Under the pieces are notes generated by a model. It was not told where the DNA came from, did not search any database, and saw only the letters and a program-made list of their open reading frames with translations. 64,000 nucleotides of DNA. It comes from Carallia brachiata. Lineage: Eukaryota > Streptophyta > Magnoliopsida > Malpighiales > Rhizophoraceae. Both the position numbers and the translations under genes were made by a program. Shown here piece after piece: positions 36,270-49,726 of the stretch. The stretch is from assembly GCA_021464245.1 (NCBI GenBank), contig JADCRB010000041.1, forward strand, positions 2,594,196 to 2,658,195, given 5' to 3'. Position 1 is the first letter of the stretch; the number at the start of each line of letters is the position of its first letter.

Positions 36270-39200
36270 TCAGTCACTATATTCATCTGAATCCTCTGAA
36301 TCGGTACCCACGTTATTGCCCATTTTATTTGCCACATCATCTGAAGCATCGGTTATTCCCATTTCTTCCCCCGAATCTTCATCTTTGATATCTTCTTCCC
36401 TCACGTTTTCAATGCCGTTCTCATCTGCAGAAGCATCCGCATCATCATCACTAACATCCATTGAGTTTCCATTCCACCTGATGGTGGCATCATCCAAATC
36501 TTGTTCCCAATTTTCCTGCTCATATCCCTCTGTTTCTACGTTGTCATCAGATTCTTCTGCCTCCACGCTGTTGCTATTATCAGCATCTTCCACGTCCATG
36601 CTGGCCTTTCTGGCTCCCCATTCTTCTTCAGCCATATTCCTCAATGACTCTACGTAGATTTTAGGGCCAATTGTGTCCTTAACAGCACGAAGCAATGTCC
36701 CCTCACCAGTGACCTTCTCTGCTCTCCTCTTCCTGACTGTACGACGACCCCGACCAGACCCTTGCACGTTTGACCTTCGACCCTGCAATCTTAGCCCATG
36801 ATTTACACTCTCAAGATTCCTTATGCTCTGCCTGCCAGGACATGATTTAAAACCAGGCGTTCTTCTCTGCCCCCTCATCCCATGTGCTTGATCATGGGGC
36901 CCACGACCACGTCTATAGCTACGTCTGCCACGTGGATCAGTTAAGTTCTCTTGTCTAATAAGTTCATGTTGCTTAGGTTCCTTCGGCTCAATCTCTTTAC
37001 TCTTGAGGGGAGAGTATCTTGAAGGAAGCTTCTGTGTATGAGAAGCATATGTTAAAAAATCAATTCAGAACATAGCATTACCAGAACAAATCGCAATTCA
37101 AATAAAGTTAGTAATGTAACCTGCACACCACACCCCCCGCCCCCCCCCCCCCCCCCCCAAAAAAAAAAAATTGTAGTCATTGTTCAACTGATTAGCTAGT
37201 AGCCAAATTAAGACACCAAGCAAAGGTCAAAGCCAAATTCTTTTCCCTCCAAGAACGGAAAGTGTACTCTAGACAGCAGAAGTTGAGTGTGCCAAGGCAA
37301 ATCCTAAGACTGAAAATGGACTAGAATATCTTGAGGCTAAAGACAGCTTTCTGTTTTCCAAACGAGAAGACAGTAAATTATAGACTCACTCCCACATATA
37401 AATGTCATAAAAGCAAACAATAATTTAGGGATACAAAAAAACTGACCACACATGCTTTTATTGATTTGTCCTCGGAGGGTTCAGTTTTCTCATTTGGTCT
37501 GTAAATAATGGATGCATCTAGCTCAAAAAGCCTCAGGGCCGTAGCTGCAGAAGTTTTCGGTATCCATGGGAGTACGGGAACTGATTGAACAGCCGAATCA
37601 TGCAATGCACACTCCAATGAAGCAGAAGAGCTTAATAATTCCTTTGTCATCTCAAAACTTGATGATAGAAAATCACGCTTTATGGAATTCTCCAAAGCAG
37701 TCACAATCTGCAATGTAAAGTAGTAAGCAAAATCACCCAGCCAAAAAAGTACAGACATCCAAAGCAATCTGGATCCTCCAAGATCTATAACAGGCATTTC
37801 CAAGCCACTAATACATCCTTGCGCCAGCATTTAGCCAGAGAGGTGAAAACACGAGCTATGATCAAAAGAAAAAAAAAATGAAAGCATGGGGCTGGCAAGA
37901 TCACGAGCCGCAGAAATTAAATTACCTCACAACAATACAGTCAAAGCCTTCTATGCTACACACTAAATAGGTTAAAACATTTGCACCTCTAACTTGGCAA
38001 GTATGCATTCATTGGATTCAGAACAGGAAATTCCGGCTATTTAGTATGATCTCAAATGAGTAAAATTTGCAGGTATAAAGGGTGTCAGAAACCTGTAGGA
38101 GTTCCTCAGTTGAAGATGACGTATTCAACTTCACAGCCCATGTCTTCCTCGACTTCTCCATCCAAAACGTCTCAAAAGCTTCTGGCGGAACGGACACCTG
38201 CCAATTAGTCAATTTCAAATAAGTGTGTCCATCCTAATCGTCAATATTTGGGATCTCAGGACACAATAGAGTACCATCAAATTACAATTAAAAGAACATG
38301 CTGTTTTACCTCAATCAGAGCTAGCAGGGCCTTCAACAATCTAATTCCCAAGGGTAGATAAGAATCACAAATATTTACATTCCCAAAGCATAACCTTCTT
38401 TTATCTTCACATTGATTTCTATGTTCTGATAGATTAAAATTCTTCTGAGCAGTATTGAATGTCTGATGGCAAGAAGGACAGTGGATGCCCTCAGAAGAAT
38501 AAGAAGCAAGACAAAAATCACATGTCACCAATAGCTGAGGGGACCTTTTCTTTTCATATTTCATGGCGGATAATATTATTGAATTTAAGCATTCTTTCCA
38601 CATCCACTTCTGAAAATCTTGGTACCTTTTCAAAGCACCCTTCCTCTCCACTTCATTTCTCCCAAGCTCAATTCTGAACAAAGAAGACTCCAATGCCTCC
38701 AAATTTGAACCACAAACCATACTGCTAGGACTGTCAATTTCAGCAGGTTCATTTTCCACAGTTGTTACACTTTGGGACACGATGTTTTCCGACCACAAGT
38801 AGCTTCGAACATTTTCTTTGAATGATGTTTCAATCTTTTGCAACATTATAGACAAATGGGATTCCCGAATCCCACGAGTATCCAAAGAAGACAGAAGGGT
38901 ATCAAAGGCCTGCATATAGATTGAAATTGAATATGATGTCAAAACAATTCTGCAAAGTATCAATGACAAAGCAACATCTATATGACAAGAAGGTTGATAT
39001 TGTAGTGCCAATGATTTAGCAAGAAAAAAAAACGATAACAAAGTGATGAAAAGGAAAGACAAACTCTGATGTAAAAGACCATAATCCTTGCTTCACATAG
39101 GAGGTATGTGCCCCACAACAGTGGAAGAGGGGAAGATCAAAGAAGAAAGAAAGAAAAAAGAGCCTCCAAAAAATCATTAAACACTGAGGAGAGAATTAGA

Positions 39201-42200
39201 TTACCTCTTCTGAGTCAATAACTCGCCAGTTGCCATCATGTAATTCAACAAAGATCCTACCAGCAGCAGGATCACTTTTTGAAGCAGATGCAACAAACTG
39301 CCAATATCGGTTACGTCTACGATCTCGGCCTAGAGGCAAAGACCTGTAAATGTAGGTCTCTTCGGCTATGTGCGCAATATATGCTTTCAATTGTGAGCGT
39401 GACCTTTTTGAGGCATTCCCCTGTTGCTGACTTGAGATGTTATCTTGATTCATGGAATGATCATGGACAATTAGTGCCTTATCAGTGGTAACATCATTCA
39501 GGCGATCTTGTACATTTTCCGAGGCAAGCAATGGCCTTTGGTCTTCTGCAGTGCTTGGAGATGCCTCCTTATTGTTACTGTCAACCACAGGCAGTGGGCT
39601 TTGGCTGCCCTCCACTGCAGAGCCAGTGGCTTGAGTTTCCAGTTTGGCCCCAGTCGAGAATGGGAGATCTAGTTTGCCAATAATATCTTCTTTCAAACGA
39701 CTTCTATCCAATTGTGCCTCAGCCCACATTTGCCTTTTAAGAGCATTTGCAGCTTCCATTCGCTCCTGCAAAGCATATTAAAAAAATTATTGTGCCGTTT
39801 GTTTTTCTTTTTTTTGTGGGGGGGGAGGGGGGATGTGGTGGTGGGAATGATATTCAACATAAAAAAGGACAAAATGGAAAAGGACTTTACCTCAAGAACA
39901 GCACGTATGGAATTTCCTTCATTTGCAATACCGACCAATGCAGCTAGGGCATTCAGACGCTCCTCAACACAAAGATGAGAATAGTCCCCTTCTGTGAGTC
40001 CTTGAACCCATGATTCACCTGATTTGCTTTCATCAATCTCTATATCTTCTTCATGTACATTGCTTGCCCTTCCATCTTCATCAGCCTGGCATTGCTCAAT
40101 GGTACTTTGAATATTTGCATCCTTTGGGCCATTCAGGGGGAATGGTTTTAGTTCTTTATCGGTTTCATTTTGCACAATTAATGGAGAATCACTGCAGACA
40201 TTATCTTTTCCACTTGCTGAATAAGAGTCAACTTCATTTGGATGATCAGCACTTTTGTTTGCGCTTAACGGAGTAGCTAAATCATCAACTTCAGGATCCT
40301 CATCAACATCCCCTTCAGAATCTTCTTCTCTTTCAACATCATCAGCATCTTCTTCACCCAAAAACCCATTCTCAAATATCCTTATTTTCTTCCTGGCTGC
40401 CGAAAGAACTGCTTCAGCATCAGCAGGATCCTTTCTGTAAGCAGCTCTCACACAATAAGTCGAAGGAGCAATTCTTTCAAAAAGTTTTTGGTCCCTCGTC
40501 AGGGCAACAGATATAGATGCCTCCGGTGTTTTGCTTGTCGTCAGGTCCCGAAGTCCAGATTTCTACACGCGAACTGTTCAAATCAGTACTAATCAAATCA
40601 AGCAAAAGCTACTAGTAACAAACAAAGAAACATTCACCTGTATCTTGTCTGCAAGCTCAAGCACCGTCAATCCCTTGCTTCCCTCAAGTGAAAGAACATG
40701 AAAAGCCGCAAATTTTACGGTTCCAGGTGTCAGCCGATGCCTAGATCTTCGTGTTAGCAGTAAACCCTTTTCTCGCATCAGGGCAAAAGCATTCTCAGCG
40801 GCTGATCCGTTGCGTAGGGTTGATATTATATCTCCACAACCTTTCACCTATAAGAATGGAAACAACATTTTTAGTCGAACCAAAAGTTTTCATAATCAAA
40901 TAGTGCAAGTATGCGGCTATATATGTCATCCAGATTGCTCATATAATTAAAGAATGCTCAGTGTGATCAACTAGATTCTCTTTTCTTTTTTTCCCAACTT
41001 GATACGATTAATTAACCTATAATAGTGACATGTGCCTAGATGTAATCAATTCTTCGAAAAAGTCAAGTAGCACCCAATGTTCACTAATTTCTTGACATGG
41101 AATATTTTTCAGTTTATGAAAATTCCATCAGCCTTCAATTTGATTATTAATTGTTAGTTGCATTGCTTTTGTATCACGAAGAAAAGTAACCCAAGAGCCT
41201 CCTCATTCAGTAACTTGTATAGTATAACCTTATAATGCTACGCAGGACCTGGGGAAGAGTTCTGTAAGCAAATCCTTGACTTGAAATCAAATAAACATCC
41301 TCGGCAGCAAGTTAGCAAGGAAATAAAGTCCATTGACAACATCACAAGACAGATCATCCTCATTACTCAACTAAACAATGCTTCTATCCAAATTATAGAG
41401 TTTTGCCAACCAAAATCCTTTTAGTTAAGTACAAATTTAAGTTGCAAACTTTGCACATTTTGCCAAATAAGGTTGTGAACTTTCAATTTTGTCAATTTAG
41501 GTCGTCAACTCTTAAATCATTATTAAATAAGGTTATTCTGTTATACTCCACAGTTATCAGCCACATCATGCGCCATGTGGCTGCTGATGCATAAAAAAAT
41601 CCCCAATATAACAATTGACCTGCTTTAGTTAGTACCATTTATGACAAATCTGCCCATTTATTCCGTTTTCTTTTTCTTTCCCTCTTCTCGAAATAAAGTT
41701 GTATGAAATTGCTGCTAGTTTGTCCTTTTTTTATGTGCATCAACAAATTTCTAGTTATTAGTCTCACATTTCCAATAGAACATTATCATTTGTCCCCAAT
41801 TAAGCAAAACTCCAAATGACATAGTTAATCCATTAGTGGCATGAAACCCAAAAAAACTTTTTTTTGGGGGTTTGTAGGGACTAGAGATTGAACCCTAAAC
41901 CTGAAACTAAGAGTTCATGTAACTCTACCATTAGCCCTTGTGGCTAGCAGCCAAAATAAATAAATAAATATTGGTTCATCATTTAAAAATTTTTTTAACA
42001 GACAAGTAATACTCAACGGCTAAAAGGCATGCAGGTTCTATACCTTTTAAGAGTTGCAATGACTAGCATTTTTTTAATGCGCAAAGGCTATTCCCTTCAC
42101 TAAAGCTAAGACAGCATAAAAAAAAAACCCTTTTTATTGTTAGATTGTAATGTTCCCAAGACAGTTGTTGCCATTCACTTGTGTTGCCTCATCTATAGGG

Positions 42201-45200
42201 GGACGAAGGTATTGCTGATACTAGTCTGGAGATTTAACAACGGAACTGGGGATTTTTGCCCCAAACCAAAGCTACAATATCTAGAAGAATGTCTCATCTG
42301 AAAGAACAATCATTCGCCTAGATAGAGATTTAAAGAAAATGGGGATTGAGAATTAAAGAAATGAGGTTTTGAGTTGGAGCATAGACAGAGATCGGAGATA
42401 GAGAGGCTGCTGAGTTGGAAAAGAGATGGAAGAGAAAGAAATAGGCGGTCTGTCAACAATGCCCCCAGTTAACAAAACATCAACCGTTGTGTTGGCGGTT
42501 TTTTTCCACATTACTAGCTACTTAGCACATGATGTGGCATATAATGGAGGAACATAACGAAACAACCTTAATGGATAACAGCTTAATATTCGACAACCTA
42601 AGTTGACTAAATTGAGTTCACAACCTAACTTGAAAAAATATGCAAAGTTCGCAGCCTAAATTTGCACTTAACCCAATGCTTTTCGGTTTTCCTTACCTGC
42701 TAAGTCTCAGGACCTTAAATTCTTAACTAATTTCAAAAACAAGAAAAAAAAAGCTCTAATATCACTAACTTGCATCCCTACAACAATTTAACGATTGTAT
42801 GTTGTGTGCACCAATGAAGTTAGAACCGGACTGGACTGGCCGGTTCAACCGGTTAAACCGGTGACCGGTCCTAGGTCCGGTCCGGTTTTGGCCTAAAAAT
42901 GGGATGTGGACCGAACCGGAAAAAACCAGTCAAAAACCGAAAAAACCAGGAAAACCGACAAAAAACCGGACCGGTTGAACCAGTTCAATTTAAACTAAAA
43001 AATTTTAAATTATAATTTGACCCAAAACTTTATCTAAATTATAATTAAAACTCTAATTTTAACTAAAAATTTCAATTTAGTCCTCAATTGATTAAAATTT
43101 TCAATTTAATCTTTAAAACTAAAAAAATTAATATTTAACCATTATTTATAAATATTATTTTTTCAATTAATTTTTATAAATTATATTTTGTTAAATATAT
43201 TAATTGTAATATCCTTAATGTATGTAAATATTAATATAATTCTTAAAATACACTTTATTTTAAATATTTATTATCATTCTTATATAATATAACATTTTAT
43301 ATAATTATATAAGCTATATAAAAATTTAATTTTTAATATATTTAATATTAAATACCGGTTTTACCGGTTCAACCACGGTTATATCGGTTGAACCTTGAAC
43401 CACTAATCTTTCCGGTTCACTGACCGGTTCGGTTCTTAAAACCTTGGTGTGCACATGTGGAACGAGAATATCTCAGGTAAAAATGAGAAAAAGAACCTCA
43501 TCATTAACGCCCAAGTATGCCCATGCTGCACTCCTCTTCTTGAGCTGTGGCCCATATCCTGCAGACAATGCCAACTGCCGGAATATCTCAGGCCATGTCA
43601 GTGGATTTAAGTGTCGCTGCCAATTCCGTATGTCGAAGCCCCACATATATGCCTACAGACGTGATAAAAATAGAGAATTATTCATCAACGGAATAAAAAT
43701 AATCTCCTCTTTTGAAACAAGTAAAAATCAGTGAACAAGAAGCTACCCCTTCAACAATATGTGGATGTCCGCCTTCAGGATTAGCTGTAGTATATTGATT
43801 TGCACCTAAACCAGAAGAAGGCGTCCTAGCAACATCTTCGATATCTTTTATAATCAATCTCAGAAGAGCAACATGTATCTCCCCAAGCAACCTTGAATCC
43901 TGAAATCAAAGAGCATAAATATCAATAGAGATGAGCATGAAGTAAACAAAAGAACTAATACGAAATAAAACTGAGAGCAAAAATTTCCAGACGTGACTCA
44001 CATAGTCGTGAAAAGCTTGAACAAATTCATCAAGGGTAAAAGGCCACAATCCAAGCACATCAGCAAAGGTGATAAAAAATCTCCAAACCTGAGAAGGAGA
44101 CCACAATATGGCAACAGAAAAACCAATGAGCACAAATGAATCCCAACAAGTACACACAATTACATAGATGAAACTTCCTTTAGAAAAATCATCCTCTATT
44201 CTTCATGGATGCCCCAAACTGAGTCAACATTCAGCTTAATTACACATTGTTAAAACTTTTACATTCAATATTGCAGGAAAAAGTTATAATCAAACTACAC
44301 AAAAACTAACGTGAAGAAATGAGGATGTCATGGACTAAAGGGAGATTCCTGACACTCATATTTCCAACATTTCTAGAGGCAACTCCAATCATCATAATAG
44401 ATTGATGAAATAAAGGGGAAACAATTCGTTGCATACCATTAGAAGGTTCCCAATATTTTCCTCTGAATTCATCCAAGGTTGAATTGTGAATGGCCTTTTC
44501 AGTTGCACAGACTGTGGTGGGAATACACTTAGAGCATCTAAAAAAAAAAAGCGTTAAAAGTGCTAAGAACGGAGAGCTATGAGCAAAAAAGGACAATACA
44601 GCAAATTTTAACAACAGGGATCTCAAGCCAACACATTCAGGAGAAAACAATTAAACATTTAAAGTAGCTTTAAGCTACTTGATTTTCACTTTGTTGCATG
44701 GAATTTGCACAAAGCTTCTGTTTGCTTTGAACAGGACTGTAGGCCAAAAAACAGATTCTTGATTGCTTCAACTCCATCCAAGTATTTTGGTAAAAGGTTC
44801 TTGCTAAAACAAAGGGTAAAGAGTTGCATGTTCTTCACAAATTTGCTCATTATTACATGAGATTGATAATTTTTTCACATAAGACATAGAACTGGGTCAC
44901 TTGATCACTGGAAATTTTAATAGGGTCCATTGTATACAGTGATTATCTAAAACCTCCTCTAATGGCTAGAGGTTTAAAGCTGTCCACTGGTATAAGATAT
45001 AATCTAGTTAGCACAGATCTCACTAAAGCCAATTTTAGCTTCATTATCTAGCACACCAAACTTTTCTTTACCTCTAAATGAATCAAGATTTTGCAAGGTA
45101 TCATAGTCAAGGTGAACTATGGACGGCAACCCCTTGCTTGCAGCTGCTAATTCCATGAGTTCCAGCTGCTCATCCTCAATAAGATCCAAAGATTCTTTGG

Positions 45201-48200
45201 CAATTCTGCGTGCAGTAGCCTTCTCAATGGCAGCTTTACGTTTCACCGCCTCTCTCTCTCTACGGAGCTCTTCCTTTTGTCTCCTCTTCTCAGCCTTAAA
45301 AATTTTTAAAAAAATAAATAAATAAAAGGATGATTAGAAATATCTGCTTCTATTCGAAAACAAAGTATTGGGTTCTTAGAAAGTGTGGACTCTTCAACTC
45401 ACTCTTATCTGCTCCTTTTGCAAAAACTTTTCTCTTCGCTCAAGTTCACGTCTCTGCTCACGCAGTAATCTCTCCTCTTCTCGCTGCCTTTCACGCATCA
45501 ACCTCTCTTCTTCTTTTCGTCTTTCGCGGTCTTGTCTTTCCATTTCCTTCCTCATTCGTTCTTCATTCTAAGAAAACAAGGTTCAAATGTCGGCATCAGC
45601 TACGTATCTTTTAGACGGGTCAAAATCTCATGAAGCCGATTACATTTACCTTCCGCCTCAAAATATCTAGTCTCTCATGCTCTTTGCGAATCCGATTCTG
45701 ATGGGCTTCAACTTCCCTTGCAATTCTAGCTTCATCTGTCTACAAGGTAAACAACACGTGTTATTGCCAATCCTCAAATCCAACAAAAAAAAGGAAGCAT
45801 GTAGAACATGTGACTCTTCAGGATACCTTGCGTTTCCTTTCCATCGGCGGATCACTATCAACTTGAAAGGTTTGTCGATGCGAAAAGACGCTTGAATTTT
45901 CTGATCCCATAATTGGTTGAACAATGGAATGAGCACTTATTCTAGTGTTGGTAAAAGATTCCCGCTGCAACAGTCTGTCATCTTCCCGGTGAGGAGATGA
46001 GAAAACGTGTTCATTCTGCTCTTGAGGCAAAATGCGAACATGTGATATTTGACCCTGGACACCATGAACCCTGGACAATGGTTCTTCGCCATGCGCAAAT
46101 GGTGAAGCTCTTGCCCTTAGAGTATCAACAGGTAAATCATGATAAGGAGATTCAGTAACTTGTCCAAACATATCAGATCTAATGCTTGACTGCTCCTGGA
46201 GAAGTTGATATGCATGAACTGCTCTTGCAGAGGCCTGACAATATTTTATCAAGAAGTAAACTGATAGAGGCTAGGAAAAATACAAAAGCTCACTATACTA
46301 TGATATCTTATATAAAATCAAAACTGTGTTCATCAGATCAACTAATGCTACCAATACCGTAAACGACTTATGCAAGAATTTCCATCCTGGTGGAAAAGAA
46401 AAGGAAGCAATAAAAAATTTTCAACCATGATGTTTTGCATATGACTTAATTTCAAAGCCCAATGTGTAGGAGGTACTAAAATCGAACTCCTTAAATCTGG
46501 CATGACATCAAATCACATAAACGACAATAAATTCAGCCAGGATAAAAATTAAAGGAAAAAAAATAAAACCCTTGTCAAAATACACAAATTGCCAATTGCT
46601 TCAGCAAATTTGAATCTTCTAAGCGACAGTTAACTGTAAAGCATTCCTACACTTTTACTGTCTTATGTCAAAGTGTACACCCAGTTGCCTAGATACATTG
46701 CAAAGTATGAAAGCTCACAATCTTAAGAGATTTAAGAGATAAAATTCCTTGTGGTAGCTATATACAATAGATGCATATTGGTTATTGACATCACCAACTT
46801 CAGGTTGTTGCCCATCATTCCTTAGTTCACAAAATATTTGTCCATATTCTGTTCCGTCAGCTAGTCCAAGGAGGACACTACCAGCTATATCATTAGAACC
46901 AGGATCCTTCTATAATTTAATCAAAAAAAAGGATGAAACCAGGATAAATGCATGCTAAATTTTGTAGTCAAAACTAGAAAGCATAAAATGCTAAGCAGAT
47001 TAATCATTGTAATCATTCTGCAGCATTGCATATGAAAAGAAATAAACAAATGCTAATCATCAGTGTATACGACACAGACGGCATTGAAGAATTTGAGAAA
47101 CAAACTTTGCTAGATTTTGAATCATGTCGTTCATAGGCCTTTCCCTCATAAGAATACCCTGACCGCTTCTGCTGCTCTGGCACCGATCCTGTATATGGAG
47201 ATCCACCAAAGTTAGCAAGCAAGGCTTATATTACCAATACGCATTGTAGCCCAAATCCAAGTTCTAAATGTACAAATGAGTTCCAAACTCATTGCAAGTT
47301 TGTCGCCAAGCAGGCACTCAACATCCACATGATCCGAGGAGTGTAGAATGGAAGAATTTACATGGAAAAAAAACATATTAGGGGCAATTATCCACCTGAG
47401 TTTCCTAGTACTCACATCAACAATGTCTAGAACATTAAAATAAGTTAAGCTGCTTATACCTATTGGTGTGCCAAACGCATCAGGTGGCAAAGGATCAAAC
47501 TCCATCCCAAGAATTGGGCCATCGTCCCTCAATGGCTCACCCAACTGTGCCTCCACACATGCGATAGCCCTGAGCTCCATAACAGATTGGGGTGAAGACT
47601 CATGATACCTCCTCATCATAGCCACATCATCCATAGCCATCTTCCCAGGTTCCATGTATGGGCTAGAGCCTGAACCAGACCCAGAACCAGACCCATAGTC
47701 ACTACCAGGCTCGGCGATCGCTGCCATCCTCTCCTCCACTGGAGACTCCATCAAAGTTGGTCCTTTACGCTGTTTCTTCCCAGGAGTTTCTTTCTTGTCC
47801 TTCAATCTCCTGTGGCAAAACCACATCTGCAGCTGCCTATCTGAGAGCCCTAATTTCTCGGATAATTCTGCGCGCATTGCCTCAGATGGGTATGTTTCCG
47901 CTGATCAAACCATGATAAAAGCACCAAAATCAATAAAATCTAACCAATAACCAGACCAAGGAAAAAAAAAAACCTGCAACTAAACATGCCCACACAAGAA
48001 GCATAGAACAATTTAAAAATAAACAAGGGAGAGATCAAACAAGCAAAAATTCAGAAAAATTCATCACAACAAACCCAAATTTCAGGATCATCACAAGATA
48101 GAATATAAATAAACCCAAACAAGAAATCACACAGAAAAACCACAAAAAAAAAAAAGAAAGATTGGAACAGAAAAAACACAATATGGTTGAAACGAGCAGT

Positions 48201-48444
48201 AATTGAGAGAATGACAGAAGACATAGTACGGACAGGCATAAGCTTTCTCAAGGGTTTCGAGTTGGAAAGGAGTCTTCATCTGGCGCTTGGGTTTGCTGCC
48301 GGCGGTTGCTCCTCCTCCTCCTCCTCCTCCTCCTCCTTCATTGGAATTAGCACCAACGACTCCAACTACGCTTTTGCTATTCGATTTCTGCTGGCTCTCT
48401 CCTTCAGTATCCGCCTCCATTGGATCCGATCCCCCAACCCCCAC
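36270..48444 (-). CDS. RLT: RINGLET-type homeobox-DDT domain protein (RLT1/RLT2 family)
   Basis: Accessory subunit of plant ISWI (CHR11/CHR17) chromatin remodellers, nuclear. Eighteen coding exons with GT-AG borders read from the ATG at 48444: 48234-48444, 47460-47900, 47106-47188, 45827-46234, 45650-45739, 45403-45567, 45072-45294, 44437-44537, 44002-44088, 43747-43899, 43497-43652, 40638-40847, 39891-40562, 39205-39765, 38310-38909, 38093-38197, 37447-37707, 36270-37031. The sum is 5,289 nt, about 1,762 residues, close to the family's ~1,700. Homeodomain ~52-112 (MKTPFQLETLEKAYA ... LQMWFCHRRLKDKK); Glu/Arg coiled coil ~390-510; DDT domain ~565-630 (VWRFFITFADVLGLWPFTLDEFVQAF); HARE-HTH ~740-810 (LTPGTVKFAAFHVLSLEGSKGLTVLELADKIQ); WHIM-type motifs ~965-1190 (EERLNALAALVGIA, YRSLPLGRDRRRNRYWQF); Cys-rich CDFC...CPSC ~1310-1330; basic then acidic tail. 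No frame break was seen. The weakest site is the GTTCTT donor after exon 11. RLT1 versus RLT2 is undecided. Confidence 0.93.
37131..37170. repeat. Poly-C/poly-A tract in an RLT intron
   Basis: A run of about 19 C residues (37140-37158) is followed by A residues in the intron between exons 17 and 18. On the transcribed (minus-sense) RNA it is a long G run. Confidence 0.9.
39800..39846. repeat. T-run plus G-rich tract in an RLT intron
   Basis: In the intron between exons 13 and 14, a T-rich run is followed by GGGGGGGGAGGGGGG and GGTGGTGGG. In the RNA this is a C-rich tract near the exon 14 acceptor side. Confidence 0.85.
41423..42674. mobile_element. Mutator-like non-autonomous element in an RLT intron
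   Basis: 1.25 kb with long (~200-bp) terminal inverted repeats: the left arm from AGTTAAGTACAAATTTAAG and the reverse complement of the right arm from GGGTTAAGTGCAAATTTAGG stay alignable to about 41600 and 42470. Near-identical 9-bp repeats flank it (AATCCTTTT 41414-41422; AATGCTTTT 42675-42683). Long TIRs plus a 9-bp duplication fit Mutator. There is no transposase. The interior (41620-42460) holds no recognised gene fragment. Confidence 0.75.
42812..43446. mobile_element. hAT-like non-autonomous element, copy 2 (RLT intron)
   Basis: 8-bp target duplication GTGTGCAC (42804-42811 and 43447-43454). Ends: left CAATGAAGTTAGAACCGGAC, reverse complement of right CAAGGTTTTAAGAACCGAAC. The first ~170 bp is dense in CCGGTT/AACCGG words. 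The right border is only ~50 bp from the donor of RLT exon 11. Confidence 0.8.
46780..46911 (-). other. Open stretch in an RLT intron, possible cryptic exon
   Basis: After an AG at 46912 the minus strand stays open for about 55 codons (GSNDIAGSVLLGLADGTEYGQIF, then DGQQPEVGDVNNQYASIVYS). Exon 3 and the exon at 46234 join in phase without it, and known RLT proteins do not require it. It could be an alternative exon or a captured fragment. Confidence 0.3.
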
Positions 48445-48506
48445 CTCTCCTCTTCACCCGCAAAACAAAAACCAAAAAAAATAGGGTTTAATTTGCGAGA
48501 TTTGAT

Positions 48507-48537
<31 letters not shown>

Positions 48538-48600
48538 CAATTTCGCTAGTCTCTATCTGCCGAAGAACCGAACGAAGAAGTAATATTAACACTAATTATC
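48445..48600 (-). promoter_or_regulatory. RLT 5' leader with GA repeat
   Basis: The region upstream of the RLT ATG contains a (TC)n run on the plus strand (48507-48533), which is (GA)n in the transcript or core promoter. GA repeats near plant starts can bind BPC/GAGA factors; that role is inferred only. Confidence 0.4.
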
Positions 48601-49157
48601 TTCAAAGTCAAGATCGAGAACACGAAAAAGAGACGGCCCAGGCCGGTGGGGGGCAACAATTAACATTACATAATTTTTTTTTTTTTTTTGGTTTTTTCGG
48701 TTTGAGCCAATTAACATTCGCATTTACATTAACAACAACAACAACATTAATATGTTTGAAAGTATTAATATTATTGTTTGATTTTGTTGTTTTTAGTACC
48801 ACATATATTTCAAATCCAATAATAATAATAATAACAACAACTAAATAGGAATTTGGGTTAATTTTTTTATAGTTATTGTAATTAATGGTGATAGATGAAC
48901 ACAAAGTTGATAAGAAATTGATGAATGCATTAGCATAGGGAAAAGTGGAGGCGTCAACGAAAATCCAACAGTCTTTCTTGACTCTAATTCCCTTTCCCAT
49001 TTTTCCCCCTTTTTTTTTTTTTTTTCTGGTCTGTTTTTCCTTTATTTTTTTTTTCACTCTCTTTTCTTACAGCTGTTGGCAATTGGCATGGTGTGTTTGT
49101 GCCGTGACTGTTGTGATTGGTTTTTTTTTTTTTTTCTTTACATAAATTGAAGGGTGT
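48601..49157. other. Intergenic upstream of RLT
   Basis: AT-rich, with T runs at about 48668-48682, 49013-49025 and 49120-49135, and an ACAACAACAACA stretch near 48730. Frames here are low-complexity and not supported as genes. Part may be the RLT promoter. Confidence 0.4.
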
Positions 49158-49165
49158 CTAACACT

Positions 49166-49646
49166 CAAGATTGTCAGAACCGGACCGTCATCGAACCGAA
49201 AACATTAGCGGGTCAAGTTCAATCGGTCGAACCGATATTTGAACCGGTATTTAATAATATATATGTGCATAAAAGTAATTATAAAAATAATAATATTTAT
49301 AAATAGTAATTAAATATTAATTTTTTTAATTTTAATGATAAAATTGAAATTTTTAATAGATTTAGGACTAAATTGAACTTTTAAATTAAAGTTAATACTT
49401 AAATTATAATTTAAATAACATTTGAGGTCAAATTGTAATTTATGAATTTTTTAATTTTATTTGATCGGTCCAACCGGTCCGATTTTCACCGATTTTTACC
49501 GGTTTTGACCGGTACTTTACCGATTTTTTCCAGTTTTAACCGGTCCGAGTTACCTTTTGAAATTTACCAAAATCGGCCCGGACCACCGGCCGGTCCCCAG
49601 TTCAACCGATCCGATCGGTCGGTCCGATCCGATTCTGATAACAGTG
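49166..49646. mobile_element. hAT-like non-autonomous element, copy 3
   Basis: 481 bp between 8-bp duplications CTAACACT (49158-49165 and 49647-49654). Ends: left CAAGATTGTCAGAACCGGAC, reverse complement of right CACTGTTATCAGAATCGGAT. Both flanks are packed with ACCGGT/CCGATT words and the middle is AT-rich, as in copy 2. Confidence 0.85.
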
Positions 49647-49686
49647 CTAACACTAATCAAGTTTGCAGGAACAAAAAATAAAAAAA

Positions 49687-49689
<3 letters not shown>

Positions 49690-49724
<35 letters not shown>
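49690..49724. repeat. (AT)n microsatellite
   Basis: A simple TA repeat of about 35 bp just right of hAT-like copy 3. Confidence 0.95.

Positions 49725-49726
<2 letters not shown>

Noticed and set aside
36092..36657. Plus-strand Ser-rich frames
   Set aside because: Antisense to the acidic C-terminal exon of RLT.
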